Of a stretch of 64,000 nucleotides of DNA, positions 42,791 to 52,501 are shown one piece after another. The notes beneath the pieces are model-generated. The model searched no databases. It saw only the letters and a program-made list of their open reading frames with translations, and was not told the DNA's origin. Position 1 is the first letter of the stretch. Every line of letters starts with the position of its first letter. Origin of the DNA: Sphingomonas sp. Lineage in GTDB: Bacteria > Pseudomonadota > Alphaproteobacteria > Sphingomonadales > Sphingomonadaceae. Where the stretch lies: contig NZ_JAQZBC010000002.1 of NCBI RefSeq assembly GCF_029239295.1, positions 124,001 to 188,000 of the forward strand. Reading direction: 5' to 3'. The position numbers and the translations under genes are program-made.

Positions 42791-44608
42791 TCAGCCCACC
42801 AGACGCCGCGGTATCTTCACCTTCATGTCCAGCAGCTGCTGCCCCTTGCCCTTGGCCAGCGCATCCAGGCGCAGGCTCGCGAACTGCCCCCCACCCAGCG
42901 ACTGAATACAGTGCAGGTTGATCGCGTTCATCCCCGGCAGCTCGTACCGACGAACTTCGGGATGCGTTGCGCCTTCGAACTCGTGTGCGAAAAACGCCTG
43001 CACGGCCTCTTCGGTCAGCCCGGCCCGGATCCACGGCAGATATTCCGGGTGACGCGCGATCACCCCGACGTTGAACGCATTGCCCTTGTCGCCCGATCGC
43101 GCCCAGGCGATGTCGATCAACTGAACCTCGACCAGCTCGTCGTCGTCATCGGTGGCGCCTGCCCTGCCTTCCTCCACCTGCGGTCGCACGATCATTGCCG
43201 GCTCGAACGGCGTGGTCGGCGCAGGACTGGCCACCGCGATCGTCTCGCCGCCCAGAGACACGTGCGCGCTCACCGATGCGCCGTCGACCAGGAACGAGAA
43301 TACCTGCGATACCGGTGAGATGGTGGGGCGCGCGCCAAACCATCCGGTCGATCCTACGCTCATCGACGTGGTGGGCGAATCGAACTCGCGCATCATGATG
43401 CCCAGCGCCTCGGCATCCTCATGCTCCGCGCCGATCCGCGCGATCACTTCGCGTGTGGCGGAAAGTACCGGGTTCGCCTGCGCACCATAGCTCGCCTCGG
43501 TCCCCAGCAACTCGACGCGCGTGTCGCGCAACGGCGGCAGATTGCGCCCACGCAGCATCTCCCCCACCCGCGTCAGCACGGCCTGCGCCTGCGCCTGCGC
43601 CTTCTTCGCGGCATCCCGGCCGACGACGGGCATGATGCCGATGAAGCGGTGGCCATTCTCATAGGTAACGCACGTCTTCAGCTTGCCGGTCGGCGGATAG
43701 CCCTTCGCGTTGGAGACACGCACCCGCGCATCGCCTTCCTCCGTCACGCTGAGTTGCGAGAAATCGCACACCACGTCCGGCAGCGCATAGGCCTGCGGAT
43801 CGCCTACCTCGTACAGGATCTGCTCGGCGACGGCGGCGGCGGACACGAGGCCGCCGGTACCCTCCGGCTTGGTCACGATGAAATCGCCATCGGCGTGGCA
43901 TTCGATCACGGGATAGCCGATGTGCGCCCAGTCAGGCACCTTTTCCCAATCGGTGAACAGCCCGCCGGTTGCCTGCGCGCCGCATTCGATCACATGGCCG
44001 GCGAGCGATCCCGCCGACAGCCGATCGTGATCGTCTGGTCCCCAGCCGAATTCATGCATCAGCGGGCCGAGCGTCAGGGCGCTGTCGACCACCCGGCCGG
44101 TGATGACGATCTCCGCCCCCGCCGCCAGCGCGGCCGCGATCGGCCCGCCACCGAGGTAGGCGTTCGCCGTCCACACCTTCTTGGGATTGGGGAATGGCGC
44201 ATCGTTGAACATCTCGACCACGCCGTCAGCGACGAAGTCAGGGACACGGGCGATCAGGTCATCTCCGGTCACGATGGCGATCCTGAACGACAGGCCCGCC
44301 TCCGCCGCGATCTGCTCCATCCGCGCGCGGCAGGCCTCTAGATTGACGCCGCCAGCGTTGGTCACCACGCGGACGCCCTGCTCCTTGAACTCGCGCAGAT
44401 TGTCCTTCCACACCCATTCGGTGAAATCGCGCGCATAGCCCTGGTCGGGGCGAACCTGCTTGAGCTGGCCGAGCGGTGCCATCGTGGCTTCGGCCAGATA
44501 GTCGAGGATCATATAGTCGAGCTTGCCGCCCGCGAGCAGTTGCGGCGCCGCCACTGAACTGTCGCCGAGGAAGCCGCCTGCGCCACCGATCCGGACCACC
44601 TTGGCCAT
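42791..44608 (-). CDS. AtuA-like (DUF1446) acyclic terpene utilisation family protein
   Basis: 605 residues. The N-terminal DUF1446 domain (about 1-450) starts VVRIGGAGGFLGDSS and contains VVTNAGGVNLEACR and ADGVVEMFND. A C-terminal ferredoxin-like domain from about 495 has IDIAWARSGDKGNAFNVGVIA. In Pseudomonas AtuA belongs to citronellol/geraniol catabolism, but the biochemical role of this family is unclear. No biotin-dependent geranyl-CoA carboxylase or hydratase gene is nearby; it follows purA by 94 bases on the same strand, with a hairpin between. Confidence 0.88.
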   Translation of the reverse strand: MAKVVRIGGAGGFLGDSSVAAPQLLAGGKLDYMILDYLAEATMAPLGQLKQVRPDQGYARDFTEWVWKDNLREFKEQGVRVVTNAGGVNLEACRARMEQIAAEAGLSFRIAIVTGDDLIARVPDFVADGVVEMFNDAPFPNPKKVWTANAYLGGGPIAAALAAGAEIVITGRVVDSALTLGPLMHEFGWGPDDHDRLSAGSLAGHVIECGAQATGGLFTDWEKVPDWAHIGYPVIECHADGDFIVTKPEGTGGLVSAAAVAEQILYEVGDPQAYALPDVVCDFSQLSVTEEGDARVRVSNAKGYPPTGKLKTCVTYENGHRFIGIMPVVGRDAAKKAQAQAQAVLTRVGEMLRGRNLPPLRDTRVELLGTEASYGAQANPVLSATREVIARIGAEHEDAEALGIMMREFDSPTTSMSVGSTGWFGARPTISPVSQVFSFLVDGASVSAHVSLGGETIAVASPAPTTPFEPAMIVRPQVEEGRAGATDDDDELVEVQLIDIAWARSGDKGNAFNVGVIARHPEYLPWIRAGLTEEAVQAFFAHEFEGATHPEVRRYELPGMNAINLHCIQSLGGGQFASLRLDALAKGKGQQLLDMKVKIPRRLVG

Positions 44609-44666
44609 GTCACTCTCCCGCTTGTTTTGCGGAGAGCCGTAACGGAAAGCGGCGGGCAGGCAAACT

Positions 44667-44693
44667 ATCCTCCCCGCGCCGTGCAGGGAGGAT
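44667..44693. terminator. Perfect 8-bp hairpin between purA and the AtuA-like gene
   Basis: ATCCTCCC (44667-44674) and GGGAGGAT (44686-44693) with an 11-base loop, 9 bases after the purA stop. It may end the purA transcript, or be an extragenic palindrome; a shorter CCCTCC/GGAGGG pair occurs upstream of ileS at about 20173-20190. The following minus-strand bases are only mildly T-rich (AGTTTG). Confidence 0.5.
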
Positions 44694-44702
44694 CATTCCA
44701 CC

Positions 44703-45992
<1,290 letters not shown>

Positions 45993-46103
45993 GGGTACAA
46001 AACTCCCCCTGCCGGAATGATCCTGCGCGCCCTTCGACAGGACTCGGTACGCAGGAGGGTCCAGAAATCGCGCCGCGCCGGTACCCGTGGCGCATTGCCA
46101 CTG

Positions 46104-47201
46104 TCAACCAGCCAGCGGTCGCGCCTCACCGTCAACGAACAGGTGCGTGCACAATTGCGCCTCGGGCGTATCGCCGGCGGCAAGCGCGGCGACGGTCGCC
46201 CATCCGGCCGAACGCATCGCCGCGCCGTCGGCATCGGACGTGCCCAGCGGCAGGAACAACCGCCGCCGCTTGCCCGCGCTATCGCCAGCGATCGACGCAG
46301 CGAACAGCGAGAAGCCGGTGGCGGCCTCTTCGGCGCCATCCTCATGCATCAGCGTGTAGGTACCGCCCCGTCCAACCTCGCGCGTCGCCCCTTCGGCGAA
46401 CAGCGAGAAACCGAGCCAGGTCTGATATTCGAAGCCATGCCGCTCGGTCGGATCGAGCGTCAGCGTGGCGCGATTGCCAAGCGAGGCGGCAATCGCCTCC
46501 AGCCCGTCGAGTCGCGACGACAATACGCCGGCGCTGTCGAACGCCCGCAAGCGGGCGATCGCCGCGTCGAACGGGCCCGCCGCCTCGATCAGCGGCAGAT
46601 ATTCGGGCGCCAGCGCCGCGACAGCGCCCGCATCCTTCGCATCCAGCCGATCGCGCAGCTGCTCCACATCGCTCACCGGAAGCGGTCCTGACGACAGCGT
46701 CTCGACCAGATCAGGCAAGGTGAAATCGACCGACACGCCGCTTGCGCCTGCCGCCGCCAGTGCCTCGACCGCTACCGTCACGACCTCGCGCGCGGCGGCC
46801 ACCGAATCGAGCCCGATCAGCTCGCACCCGATCTGCCGTGCCTCACGATCGGGCTGCAGCGCCCGGCCGCGCAGCTTCAGCACCGACCCGGCGTAACTGA
46901 GGCGCACCGGGCGCGGATGGTGCGCCATGCGCGTCGCCGCGATTCGCGCAACCTGCGCCGTGATGTCGGGGCGGATCGCCATCGTCCGCTGGCTGACCGG
47001 ATCGACGAACCGCACCGCGTCGGCCAGCCCGCCATCCTTCAAGCGAGAGGCCAGCCCGTCGGCGAACTCGGCCAGCGGCGGATCGACCCGCTCATAGCCA
47101 TAGGAATGGGCAACCGCGAGCACGCGCGATTCGACCGCCGCCGACGCATCAGCATGCGGCGGCAGGCGATCGCGAAACCCTTCAGGGAGCAGCGTCGTCA
47201 T
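46104..47201 (-). CDS. hisZ: ATP phosphoribosyltransferase regulatory subunit HisZ
   Basis: 365 residues with class II synthetase-like (HisRS paralogue) folds: LLPEGFRDRLPP at the N-terminus, QRTMAIRPDITAQVARIA as motif 2-like, and LQPDREARQIGCELIG. It lacks the C-terminal anticodon-binding domain of a true HisRS. HisZ forms a complex with the short form of HisG and provides histidine feedback. Its presence implies a short hisG elsewhere in the genome. Confidence 0.9.
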   Translation of the reverse strand: MTTLLPEGFRDRLPPHADASAAVESRVLAVAHSYGYERVDPPLAEFADGLASRLKDGGLADAVRFVDPVSQRTMAIRPDITAQVARIAATRMAHHPRPVRLSYAGSVLKLRGRALQPDREARQIGCELIGLDSVAAAREVVTVAVEALAAAGASGVSVDFTLPDLVETLSSGPLPVSDVEQLRDRLDAKDAGAVAALAPEYLPLIEAAGPFDAAIARLRAFDSAGVLSSRLDGLEAIAASLGNRATLTLDPTERHGFEYQTWLGFSLFAEGATREVGRGGTYTLMHEDGAEEAATGFSLFAASIAGDSAGKRRRLFLPLGTSDADGAAMRSAGWATVAALAAGDTPEAQLCTHLFVDGEARPLAG

Positions 47202-47577
47202 CCTACGCGCTCGCCCCGATCAGGTGGGCGCATGGGAAAGGAGCAGTCGACAGCACCACGGCGATCATCTGAAAGGCACCTCGTTCGAATTCATCATCCT
47301 GCGCAACGCAGCGCCGCGCGATGACGCGAAAGCTTTGCAGCCCGACCACAGCGATCGGACAACATCGCCCGCCTCGTTGCCCGCACGGGTGCCGCCGTCA
47401 ACCTTGATGATGCGCGCCGCCGCAACGCGCCGATGCGGGAAGGCGTGCTCGACACCGATCCTGCCCGAAACCGATCTGGCCGCGACATCAGGTGCCGCGG
47501 CCAGATCATCGCCGAATTCATCGCCTGCGCGGCCATTTCTCTCCAGAGGCAGGCCGCGCCGGGTAAGGTAAGAGAGC
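47202..47577. other. 376-bp gap between serA and hisZ, no convincing gene
   Basis: Only weak open frames cross it. One plus-strand frame, roughly 47355-47577, reads like ordinary protein (ARLVARTGAAVNLDDARRR) but has no start with a ribosome-binding site and runs into antisense serA. This could be a decayed gene or chance. It should also contain the hisZ promoter if hisZ is not transcribed with serA. Confidence 0.4.
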
Positions 47578-49155
47578 TTAGAAGCGAAGCCCCATGGCGG
47601 TTTTCACGCCCGGCAGCGCCTTCACCGTCGCGAGCAGATCTGCCGTCACCGGCTGATCCACCGACAGCAGCAGCACCGCCTCACCACCCGCCTGACGGCG
47701 GCCAAGGTGGAAGGTACCGATGTTGACGCCGGCCTCACCCAGCGTCGTGCCCAGGCGGCCGATAAACCCCGGCGCGTCCTCGTTGACGACATATAGCATC
47801 GCGCCGGTCAGATCCGCCTCGACCTTGATCCCGAACAGTTCGACCAGGCGCGGAGCGGAATCGCCGAACAGCGTGCCCGCCACCGACCGCTCGCCATCGG
47901 CGGTGCGAACCGAGACGCGGATCAACGTGTGGTAATCGCCCTCGCGCTCGGTGCGGATCTCACGCACTTCCATGCCACGCTCGCGGGCGAGGACCGGCGC
48001 GTTGACCATGTTCACCGTGTCGGTCTGCGTGCCGAGGAAGCCCTTCAGCACCGCGCTGGTCATCGGCTTCGGGTTCAGTTCCGCCGCTGCGCCTTCCAGA
48101 TGGATCGAAATGCGATCGATCGCACCATGTGCCAGCTGGCCGACGAGGCTGCCGAGCTTTTCGGCGAGGCCCATGTAGGGCTTCAGCTTCGGCGCTTCCT
48201 CGGCCGTCAGGCTGGGCATGTTGAGCGCGTTGGTGACGCCGCCCGACACGAGATAGTCCGCCATCTGCTCGGCAACCTGGATCGCGACGTTCACCTGCGC
48301 CTCAGTGGTGGAGGCGCCGAGGTGCGGGGTCGAGATGAAGTTCGGCGTGCCGAACAGCGGGCTTTCCTTGGCGGGCTCGGTGACGAACACGTCGAGCGCC
48401 GCGCCGCCGATATGGCCGCTGTCGAGGCCTTCCTTCAGTGCCGCCTCGTCGATCAGACCGCCGCGCGCGCAGTTGATGATCCGCACGCCCTTCTTGGTCT
48501 TGGCGAGATTCTCCGCCGACAGGATGTTGCGGGTCTGATCGGTCAGCGGCGTGTGCAGCGTGATGAAGTCCGCACGGGCGAGCAGTTCGTCCAGCGTCGC
48601 CTTCTGCACGCCAAGCTCGATCGCGCGCTCTTCGGTGAGGAACGGATCGTAGGCGACGACCTTCATCTTCAGCCCGAGCGCGCGGTCCGCGACGATCGAG
48701 CCGATGTTGCCCGCGCCGATCAGGCCGAGCGTCTTGCCGGTGACCTCGACGCCCATGAAGCGGTTCTTTTCCCACTTGCCTGCCTGGGTCGACCGATCCG
48801 CCTCCGGCAGATCACGCGCCAATGCGAACATGAGGGCAATGGCGTGCTCGGCAGTGGTGATCGAATTGCCGAACGGCGTGTTCATCACAACCACGCCCTT
48901 CGCGCTAGCCGCGGGGATGTCGACATTGTCGACGCCGATGCCGGCGCGGCCGACGACCTTCAGGTTGGTCGCCGCTTCGAGAATGTCCTTGGTGACCTTG
49001 GTGGAGCTGCGGATCGCGAGGCCATCATATTGGCCGATGATCGCCTTCAGCTCTTCCGGCGTCTTGCCGGTGATTTCGTCCACTTCCACGCCGCGCTCAC
49101 GAAAGATCTGCGCGGCCTTGGGATCCATTTTGTCGCTGATAAGAACCTTGGGCAT
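47578..49155 (-). CDS. serA: D-3-phosphoglycerate dehydrogenase
   Basis: 525 residues, the long form. The NAD-binding loop is GLIGAGNIGSIV; catalytic arginine, glutamate and histidine lie in NCARGGLIDEAAL, the following acid region and STPHLGAST. An allosteric substrate-binding domain (about 315-450) and a C-terminal ACT domain (LYVVNEDAPGFIGRLG) follow. It oxidises 3-phosphoglycerate in serine synthesis. It follows serC by 123 bases, with an extragenic palindrome in the gap. Confidence 0.97.
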   Translation of the reverse strand: MPKVLISDKMDPKAAQIFRERGVEVDEITGKTPEELKAIIGQYDGLAIRSSTKVTKDILEAATNLKVVGRAGIGVDNVDIPAASAKGVVVMNTPFGNSITTAEHAIALMFALARDLPEADRSTQAGKWEKNRFMGVEVTGKTLGLIGAGNIGSIVADRALGLKMKVVAYDPFLTEERAIELGVQKATLDELLARADFITLHTPLTDQTRNILSAENLAKTKKGVRIINCARGGLIDEAALKEGLDSGHIGGAALDVFVTEPAKESPLFGTPNFISTPHLGASTTEAQVNVAIQVAEQMADYLVSGGVTNALNMPSLTAEEAPKLKPYMGLAEKLGSLVGQLAHGAIDRISIHLEGAAAELNPKPMTSAVLKGFLGTQTDTVNMVNAPVLARERGMEVREIRTEREGDYHTLIRVSVRTADGERSVAGTLFGDSAPRLVELFGIKVEADLTGAMLYVVNEDAPGFIGRLGTTLGEAGVNIGTFHLGRRQAGGEAVLLLSVDQPVTADLLATVKALPGVKTAMGLRF

Positions 49156-49235
49156 GGGATAGTCCTTTGCCTACACCGTTGCCCGGCCGTGATCCGGGAC
49201 TCCGCCATCTGCGGCGCTACGGTGAGAAGAAGCGT

Positions 49236-49258
49236 GACCCCGGATCAACTCCGGGGTG
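49236..49258. repeat. Extragenic palindrome between serC and serA
   Basis: ACCCCGGA and TCCGGGGT form an 8-base stem with a 5-base loop (TCAAC), flanked by GTG and GAC. A related degenerate stretch, GATCCGGGACTCC, is just upstream at about 49192. The form is like the dispersed GACCCCGG..CCGGGGTGACG elements found between genes in sphingomonads. It may stabilise mRNA or attenuate transcription between serC and serA. Confidence 0.55.
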
Positions 49259-49278
49259 ACGCAAGGGAGTGGGTGGTC

Positions 49279-50430
49279 TCAGGCCGCCTTGGCGGTCGCG
49301 TAGGCCCAATCGAGCCACGGGCCGAGCGCGACAATGTCCGCCGTATCGACCGTGGCGCCGCACCAGATGCGCAGGCCCGGAGGGGCATCGCGATAGCCGC
49401 CGATGTCATAGGCGGCGCCCTCTGCCTCCAGCAGCGAGACCATCTTCTTGATCACCGCTTCGTCGGCATCAACCGTCAGGCAGACGCTGGTCGTCGAGCG
49501 CGAGGCCGGATCGGCCGCGAGATGACCGAGCCAGTCGCGGGCGGCGACGATCTCGTCGAGCGCCTTGGCGTTGGCATCGGAGCGCGCGATGAGGCCGTTC
49601 TCGCCCAGCGACTTTGCCCATTCGAGGCTGAAGATCGCGTCTTCGACCGCGAGCATCGACGGAGTGTTGATCGTCTCGCCCTTGAACACGCCCTCGGCGA
49701 GCTTGCCCTTGGAAACGAGGCGGAACACCTTCGGCAGCGGCCAGGCGGGCGTATAGGTTTCGAGCCGCTCGACCGCGCGCGGGCCGAGGATCAGCACGCC
49801 ATGCGCGCCCTCACCGCCCAGCACCTTCTGCCAGGAGAAGGTGGCGACATCGATCTTGTCCCACGGCAGATCGTACGCGAACACGCCGCTGGTCGCGTCG
49901 GCGAAGGACAGGCCCTCGCGATCGTCAGCGATCCAGTCGCCATTCGGCACACGCACGCCGCTGGTGGTGCCGTTCCAGGTGAACAGCACGTCGTTCGACC
50001 AATCGACCTGGCCGAGATCCGGCAGCTGGCCGTAATCGGCGCGGATGACGGTGGGGTCGATCTTCAGCTGCTTCACGGCGTCCGTCACCCAGCCTTCGCC
50101 GAAGCTTTCCCAGGCGAGCGCGGTGACCGGGCGGGCGCCCAGCATCGTCCACATCGCCATTTCGAAGGCGCCGGTATCCGATCCCGGAACGATGCCGATG
50201 CGGTGCGTGTCAGGGAGCTTCAGCAGCTCGCGCATCAGATCGATGCAATATTGGAGGCGCTGCTTGCCGATCTTGGAGCGGTGCGAACGACCGAGCGTGG
50301 CATCGGCCAGCTTGGCGGCATCCCAGCCCGGCGGCTTTGCGCAGGGGCCCGAGGAAAAATAAGGTCGCGCCGGAGTAGCGGCGGGTTTCGCAGGCGCAAT
50401 GGTGGCGTCGGCGAGCGTCGTATCAGTCAT
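49279..50430 (-). CDS. serC: Phosphoserine aminotransferase
   Basis: 383 residues of the alphaproteobacterial SerC type. The PLP lysine lies in DVATFSWQKVLGGEGAHGVLIL, and the substrate-binding N-terminus is YFSSGPCAKPPGW. A disordered Ala/Pro stretch of about 20 residues precedes the domain. It converts 3-phosphohydroxypyruvate to phosphoserine using glutamate. It heads the serC-serA-hisZ-purA run and has a leader RNA at 50431-50486. Confidence 0.96.
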   Translation of the reverse strand: MTDTTLADATIAPAKPAATPARPYFSSGPCAKPPGWDAAKLADATLGRSHRSKIGKQRLQYCIDLMRELLKLPDTHRIGIVPGSDTGAFEMAMWTMLGARPVTALAWESFGEGWVTDAVKQLKIDPTVIRADYGQLPDLGQVDWSNDVLFTWNGTTSGVRVPNGDWIADDREGLSFADATSGVFAYDLPWDKIDVATFSWQKVLGGEGAHGVLILGPRAVERLETYTPAWPLPKVFRLVSKGKLAEGVFKGETINTPSMLAVEDAIFSLEWAKSLGENGLIARSDANAKALDEIVAARDWLGHLAADPASRSTTSVCLTVDADEAVIKKMVSLLEAEGAAYDIGGYRDAPPGLRIWCGATVDTADIVALGPWLDWAYATAKAA

Positions 50431-50486
50431 GTCTGTCTCTCCTTACAGAGAGCACGCGCGGCGTTGGGACCGCGTGGCCCGCCGAC
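50431..50486 (-). ncRNA. serC leader RNA motif (two hairpins, one holding the ribosome-binding site)
   Basis: Minus strand, directly before serC. Hairpin 1: CGGC (50484-50481) pairs with GCCG (50462-50459) and GGGCC (50480-50476) with GGUCC (50471-50467), loop ACGC. Hairpin 2: CUCUC (50452-50448) pairs with GAGAG (50441-50437), loop UGUAAG; its 3' arm and loop contain the Shine-Dalgarno AAGGAG, 8 bases before the ATG. A promoter fits just upstream: TTGCCA (50511-50516), 17 bases, TAGAGC (50488-50493). Position and form agree with the serC RNA motif described upstream of alphaproteobacterial serC genes; I could not run a covariance model. Confidence 0.7.
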
Positions 50487-50487
50487 G

Positions 50488-50516
50488 GCTCTAGTGAGCA
50501 GGGGTCAACGTGGCAA
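50488..50516 (-). promoter_or_regulatory. Promoter of serC
   Basis: TTGCCA (50511-50516) and TAGAGC (50488-50493) with a 17-base spacer. Transcription would begin at about 50481-50484, at the base of the first leader hairpin. The rest of the divergent gap up to 50658 shows no gene. Confidence 0.5.
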
Positions 50517-50658
50517 CCGCGATAAACTGCGATCGACTCGCTTCGTCCCCTGCCACCCACCATTCGACCTGCCGGACTCAGCCACGCCTTTTCCTCGAGG
50601 AGAAAACCGGCAAGAAAAGAGCGGCGCGTCAAACAGTTCATCGCGATCGGGGGAAGTG

Positions 50659-51303
50659 TTGCGTACCTTCATCATGCTCGCGCTGGCGGCGAGCCTCGCG
50701 GCGTGCGGTCGATCGGAACCGCCGGCGCGATCCGATCGACGCACGCCCGCACCGCGAATCGAAGGGCCGTCGTCGCGCGAAACCGCGCAATGCCACCGCG
50801 ACCTGCGGGAGATCGGAGTTGCGTACGAGCCACTGCCCGATCGCCAGTTCGGGCCCGGCTGCGGCGTAATCGGCACGGTCAAGCTGCTCGACATCGGCGT
50901 CCCGACCACCAACCTTGGCGCCGTGCGATGCGGCGCGGCGCGCACCTACGCCCGCTGGGCGCGCAACGCCGTCGCGCCGGCGGCCTATCAGATCCTGGGC
51001 AGCGAACTGGCCAAGATTGAAAGCATGGGCACGTATAATTGCCGCAACGTTGCGGGCACTGCGCGCCGCTCCGGCCATTCGGTGGCCAATGCCATCGATA
51101 TCGGTGGCTTCGTTCTGAAGGACGGGCGGCGAATCACCGTTCTCAATGACTGGAACTCGCCCGACCCCGCGGTGCGCCAGTTCATGCGCACGATTACCGC
51201 CTCTGCTTGCCGCCGTTTCGGCACGGTACTTGGCCCAAACTATAACAGCGCCCACCGCAACCACTTTCATCTGGAGGACGACAAGGCCAATTTCTGCCGT
51301 TAA
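50659..51303 (+). CDS. Extensin-like C-terminal domain lipoprotein
   Basis: About 214 residues starting TTG at 50659 (GGGGGA 4 bases before); GTG at 50656 is an alternative. The lipobox is SLAAC. The extensin-like C domain runs from about residue 50 to the end: CGVIGTVKLLDIG, LGAVRCGAARTYARWA, SGHSVANAIDIGGF and SAHRNHFHLEDD. The His/Asp/His set resembles D-Ala-D-Ala metallopeptidases (M15-like), so a peptidoglycan-related role in the envelope is plausible. Followed by the LOG gene after 11 bases. Confidence 0.85.
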   Translation: MRTFIMLALAASLAACGRSEPPARSDRRTPAPRIEGPSSRETAQCHRDLREIGVAYEPLPDRQFGPGCGVIGTVKLLDIGVPTTNLGAVRCGAARTYARWARNAVAPAAYQILGSELAKIESMGTYNCRNVAGTARRSGHSVANAIDIGGFVLKDGRRITVLNDWNSPDPAVRQFMRTITASACRRFGTVLGPNYNSAHRNHFHLEDDKANFCR

Positions 51304-51314
51304 AGACCGACGAA

Positions 51315-52196
51315 ATGACAGAAACACGCGTGCCGAGCCGCACCTTTCCCCGTGCGCGCCAGGATGCCGAGTCGGCAAAGACCGGCATCTCCACTCCGCA
51401 GACCGAAAACCCGGCCTACCGCCTCGCCTTCCAGGACATGGATTTCCTCCTGCGTGAGGATCTGCGTCCGGTGCGCTTCCAGCTTGAGCTGCTGAAGCCG
51501 GAACTGCTGCTGGAGGAGGCCCATATCGGCTCCACCTTCGTAATGTACGGCTCGGCCCGAATCCCCGAGCCGGAAAAGGCGCAGGCAATGCTGGAGATGG
51601 CCGATCCCGAGCATCGCCACATCGCCGAACGGCTGGTCGCCAAGTCCAAATATTACGAGATGGCGCGCGAGCTCGCACGTCTCGCCAGCAATTTCCCGCG
51701 TGACGAACAGGGCAAGCGACACTTCGTCGTCTGCTCAGGGGGCGGCCCGTCGATCATGGAGGCCGCGAATCGCGGCGCGGCGGATGTTCATGCCGAATCG
51801 ATCGGGCTCAACATCGTCCTGCCTCATGAGCAGGCGCCGAACCCGTATGTGACTCCATCACTGTCGATGCAGTTCCATTATTTCGCGCTGCGCAAGATGC
51901 ACTTCCTGCTCAGGGCGCGCGCGCTCGCCGCCTTCCCGGGCGGCTTTGGCACCTTTGATGAATTGTTCGAGTTGCTGACCCTGATCCAGACCGGCAAGGT
52001 TGCGCCGATCCCGGTGCTGCTGTTCGGCCGCGAGTTCTGGGAACGAGTCGTCAACTTCGAAGCGCTGGTCGAAGAGGGTGTGATCTCAGAGCGCGATCTC
52101 GGCATCTTCACGTATGTCGAAAGCGCCGCAGAGGGCTGGGCGATCGTCCAGCGCTTCTATCAGGAGCGGGCGGACAAGGATTCCACCACCGCCTGA
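51315..52196 (+). CDS. LOG-family protein (nucleoside 5'-monophosphate phosphoribohydrolase-like)
   Basis: 293 residues. The family motif PGGFGTFDELFE is complete, with VCSGGGPSIMEAANRGA and FVMYGSARIPEP upstream. LOG proteins release the base from cytokinin or AMP-type nucleotides; in bacteria they may detoxify damaged nucleotides. About 60 extra N-terminal residues place it in the longer subclass. It ends convergently 17 bases from the J-domain gene. Confidence 0.9.
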   Translation: MTETRVPSRTFPRARQDAESAKTGISTPQTENPAYRLAFQDMDFLLREDLRPVRFQLELLKPELLLEEAHIGSTFVMYGSARIPEPEKAQAMLEMADPEHRHIAERLVAKSKYYEMARELARLASNFPRDEQGKRHFVVCSGGGPSIMEAANRGAADVHAESIGLNIVLPHEQAPNPYVTPSLSMQFHYFALRKMHFLLRARALAAFPGGFGTFDELFELLTLIQTGKVAPIPVLLFGREFWERVVNFEALVEEGVISERDLGIFTYVESAAEGWAIVQRFYQERADKDSTTA

Positions 52197-52213
52197 CGCG
52201 GCTTGCCGGTCGC

Positions 52214-52501
52214 TCAGCCGGCACCGCGCAGCAACAGGTCGCGCGCAGCGTTCAGCGCGCGCGCCTGTTCGGGGGAACCACCCCGGTCAGGGTGCGCCGC
52301 TGCCATCAGTCGACGGTGCGCTGCGCGAATCGTCGCCTCGTCCGCCAACCGATCGACCCCCAGCAACCGGCGGGCCTCCGCCGCGTCGGTGGGGTCGACC
52401 GCAACAACCCTGCGTTGAGCCGGCTTGCCGCCGAAGCCGTTCTTCCACAATCGCCAGCCGGCATAGGCCACCAGCAGCGCAAACAGCAGCTTCAGCATCA
52501 T
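52214..52501 (-). CDS. Short membrane-anchored J-domain protein
   Basis: 95 residues: an N-terminal membrane helix (about 2-19), a basic linker, and a J domain from about 42 with the HPD motif in AAAHPDRGGSPEQA. This is the type III, TIM14-like layout. It should recruit DnaK to the inner membrane. Its ATG overlaps the mipZ stop as ATGA. Confidence 0.85.
   Translation of the reverse strand: MMLKLLFALLVAYAGWRLWKNGFGGKPAQRRVVAVDPTDAAEARRLLGVDRLADEATIRAAHRRLMAAAHPDRGGSPEQARALNAARDLLLRGAG

Noticed and set aside
47929..51303. 1124-codon open frame on the plus strand
   Set aside because: Up to about 50650 it is antisense to serA and serC, with His/Arg-rich composition typical of a GC-rich shadow. 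Only its last 214 codons, the extensin-like protein, are real.
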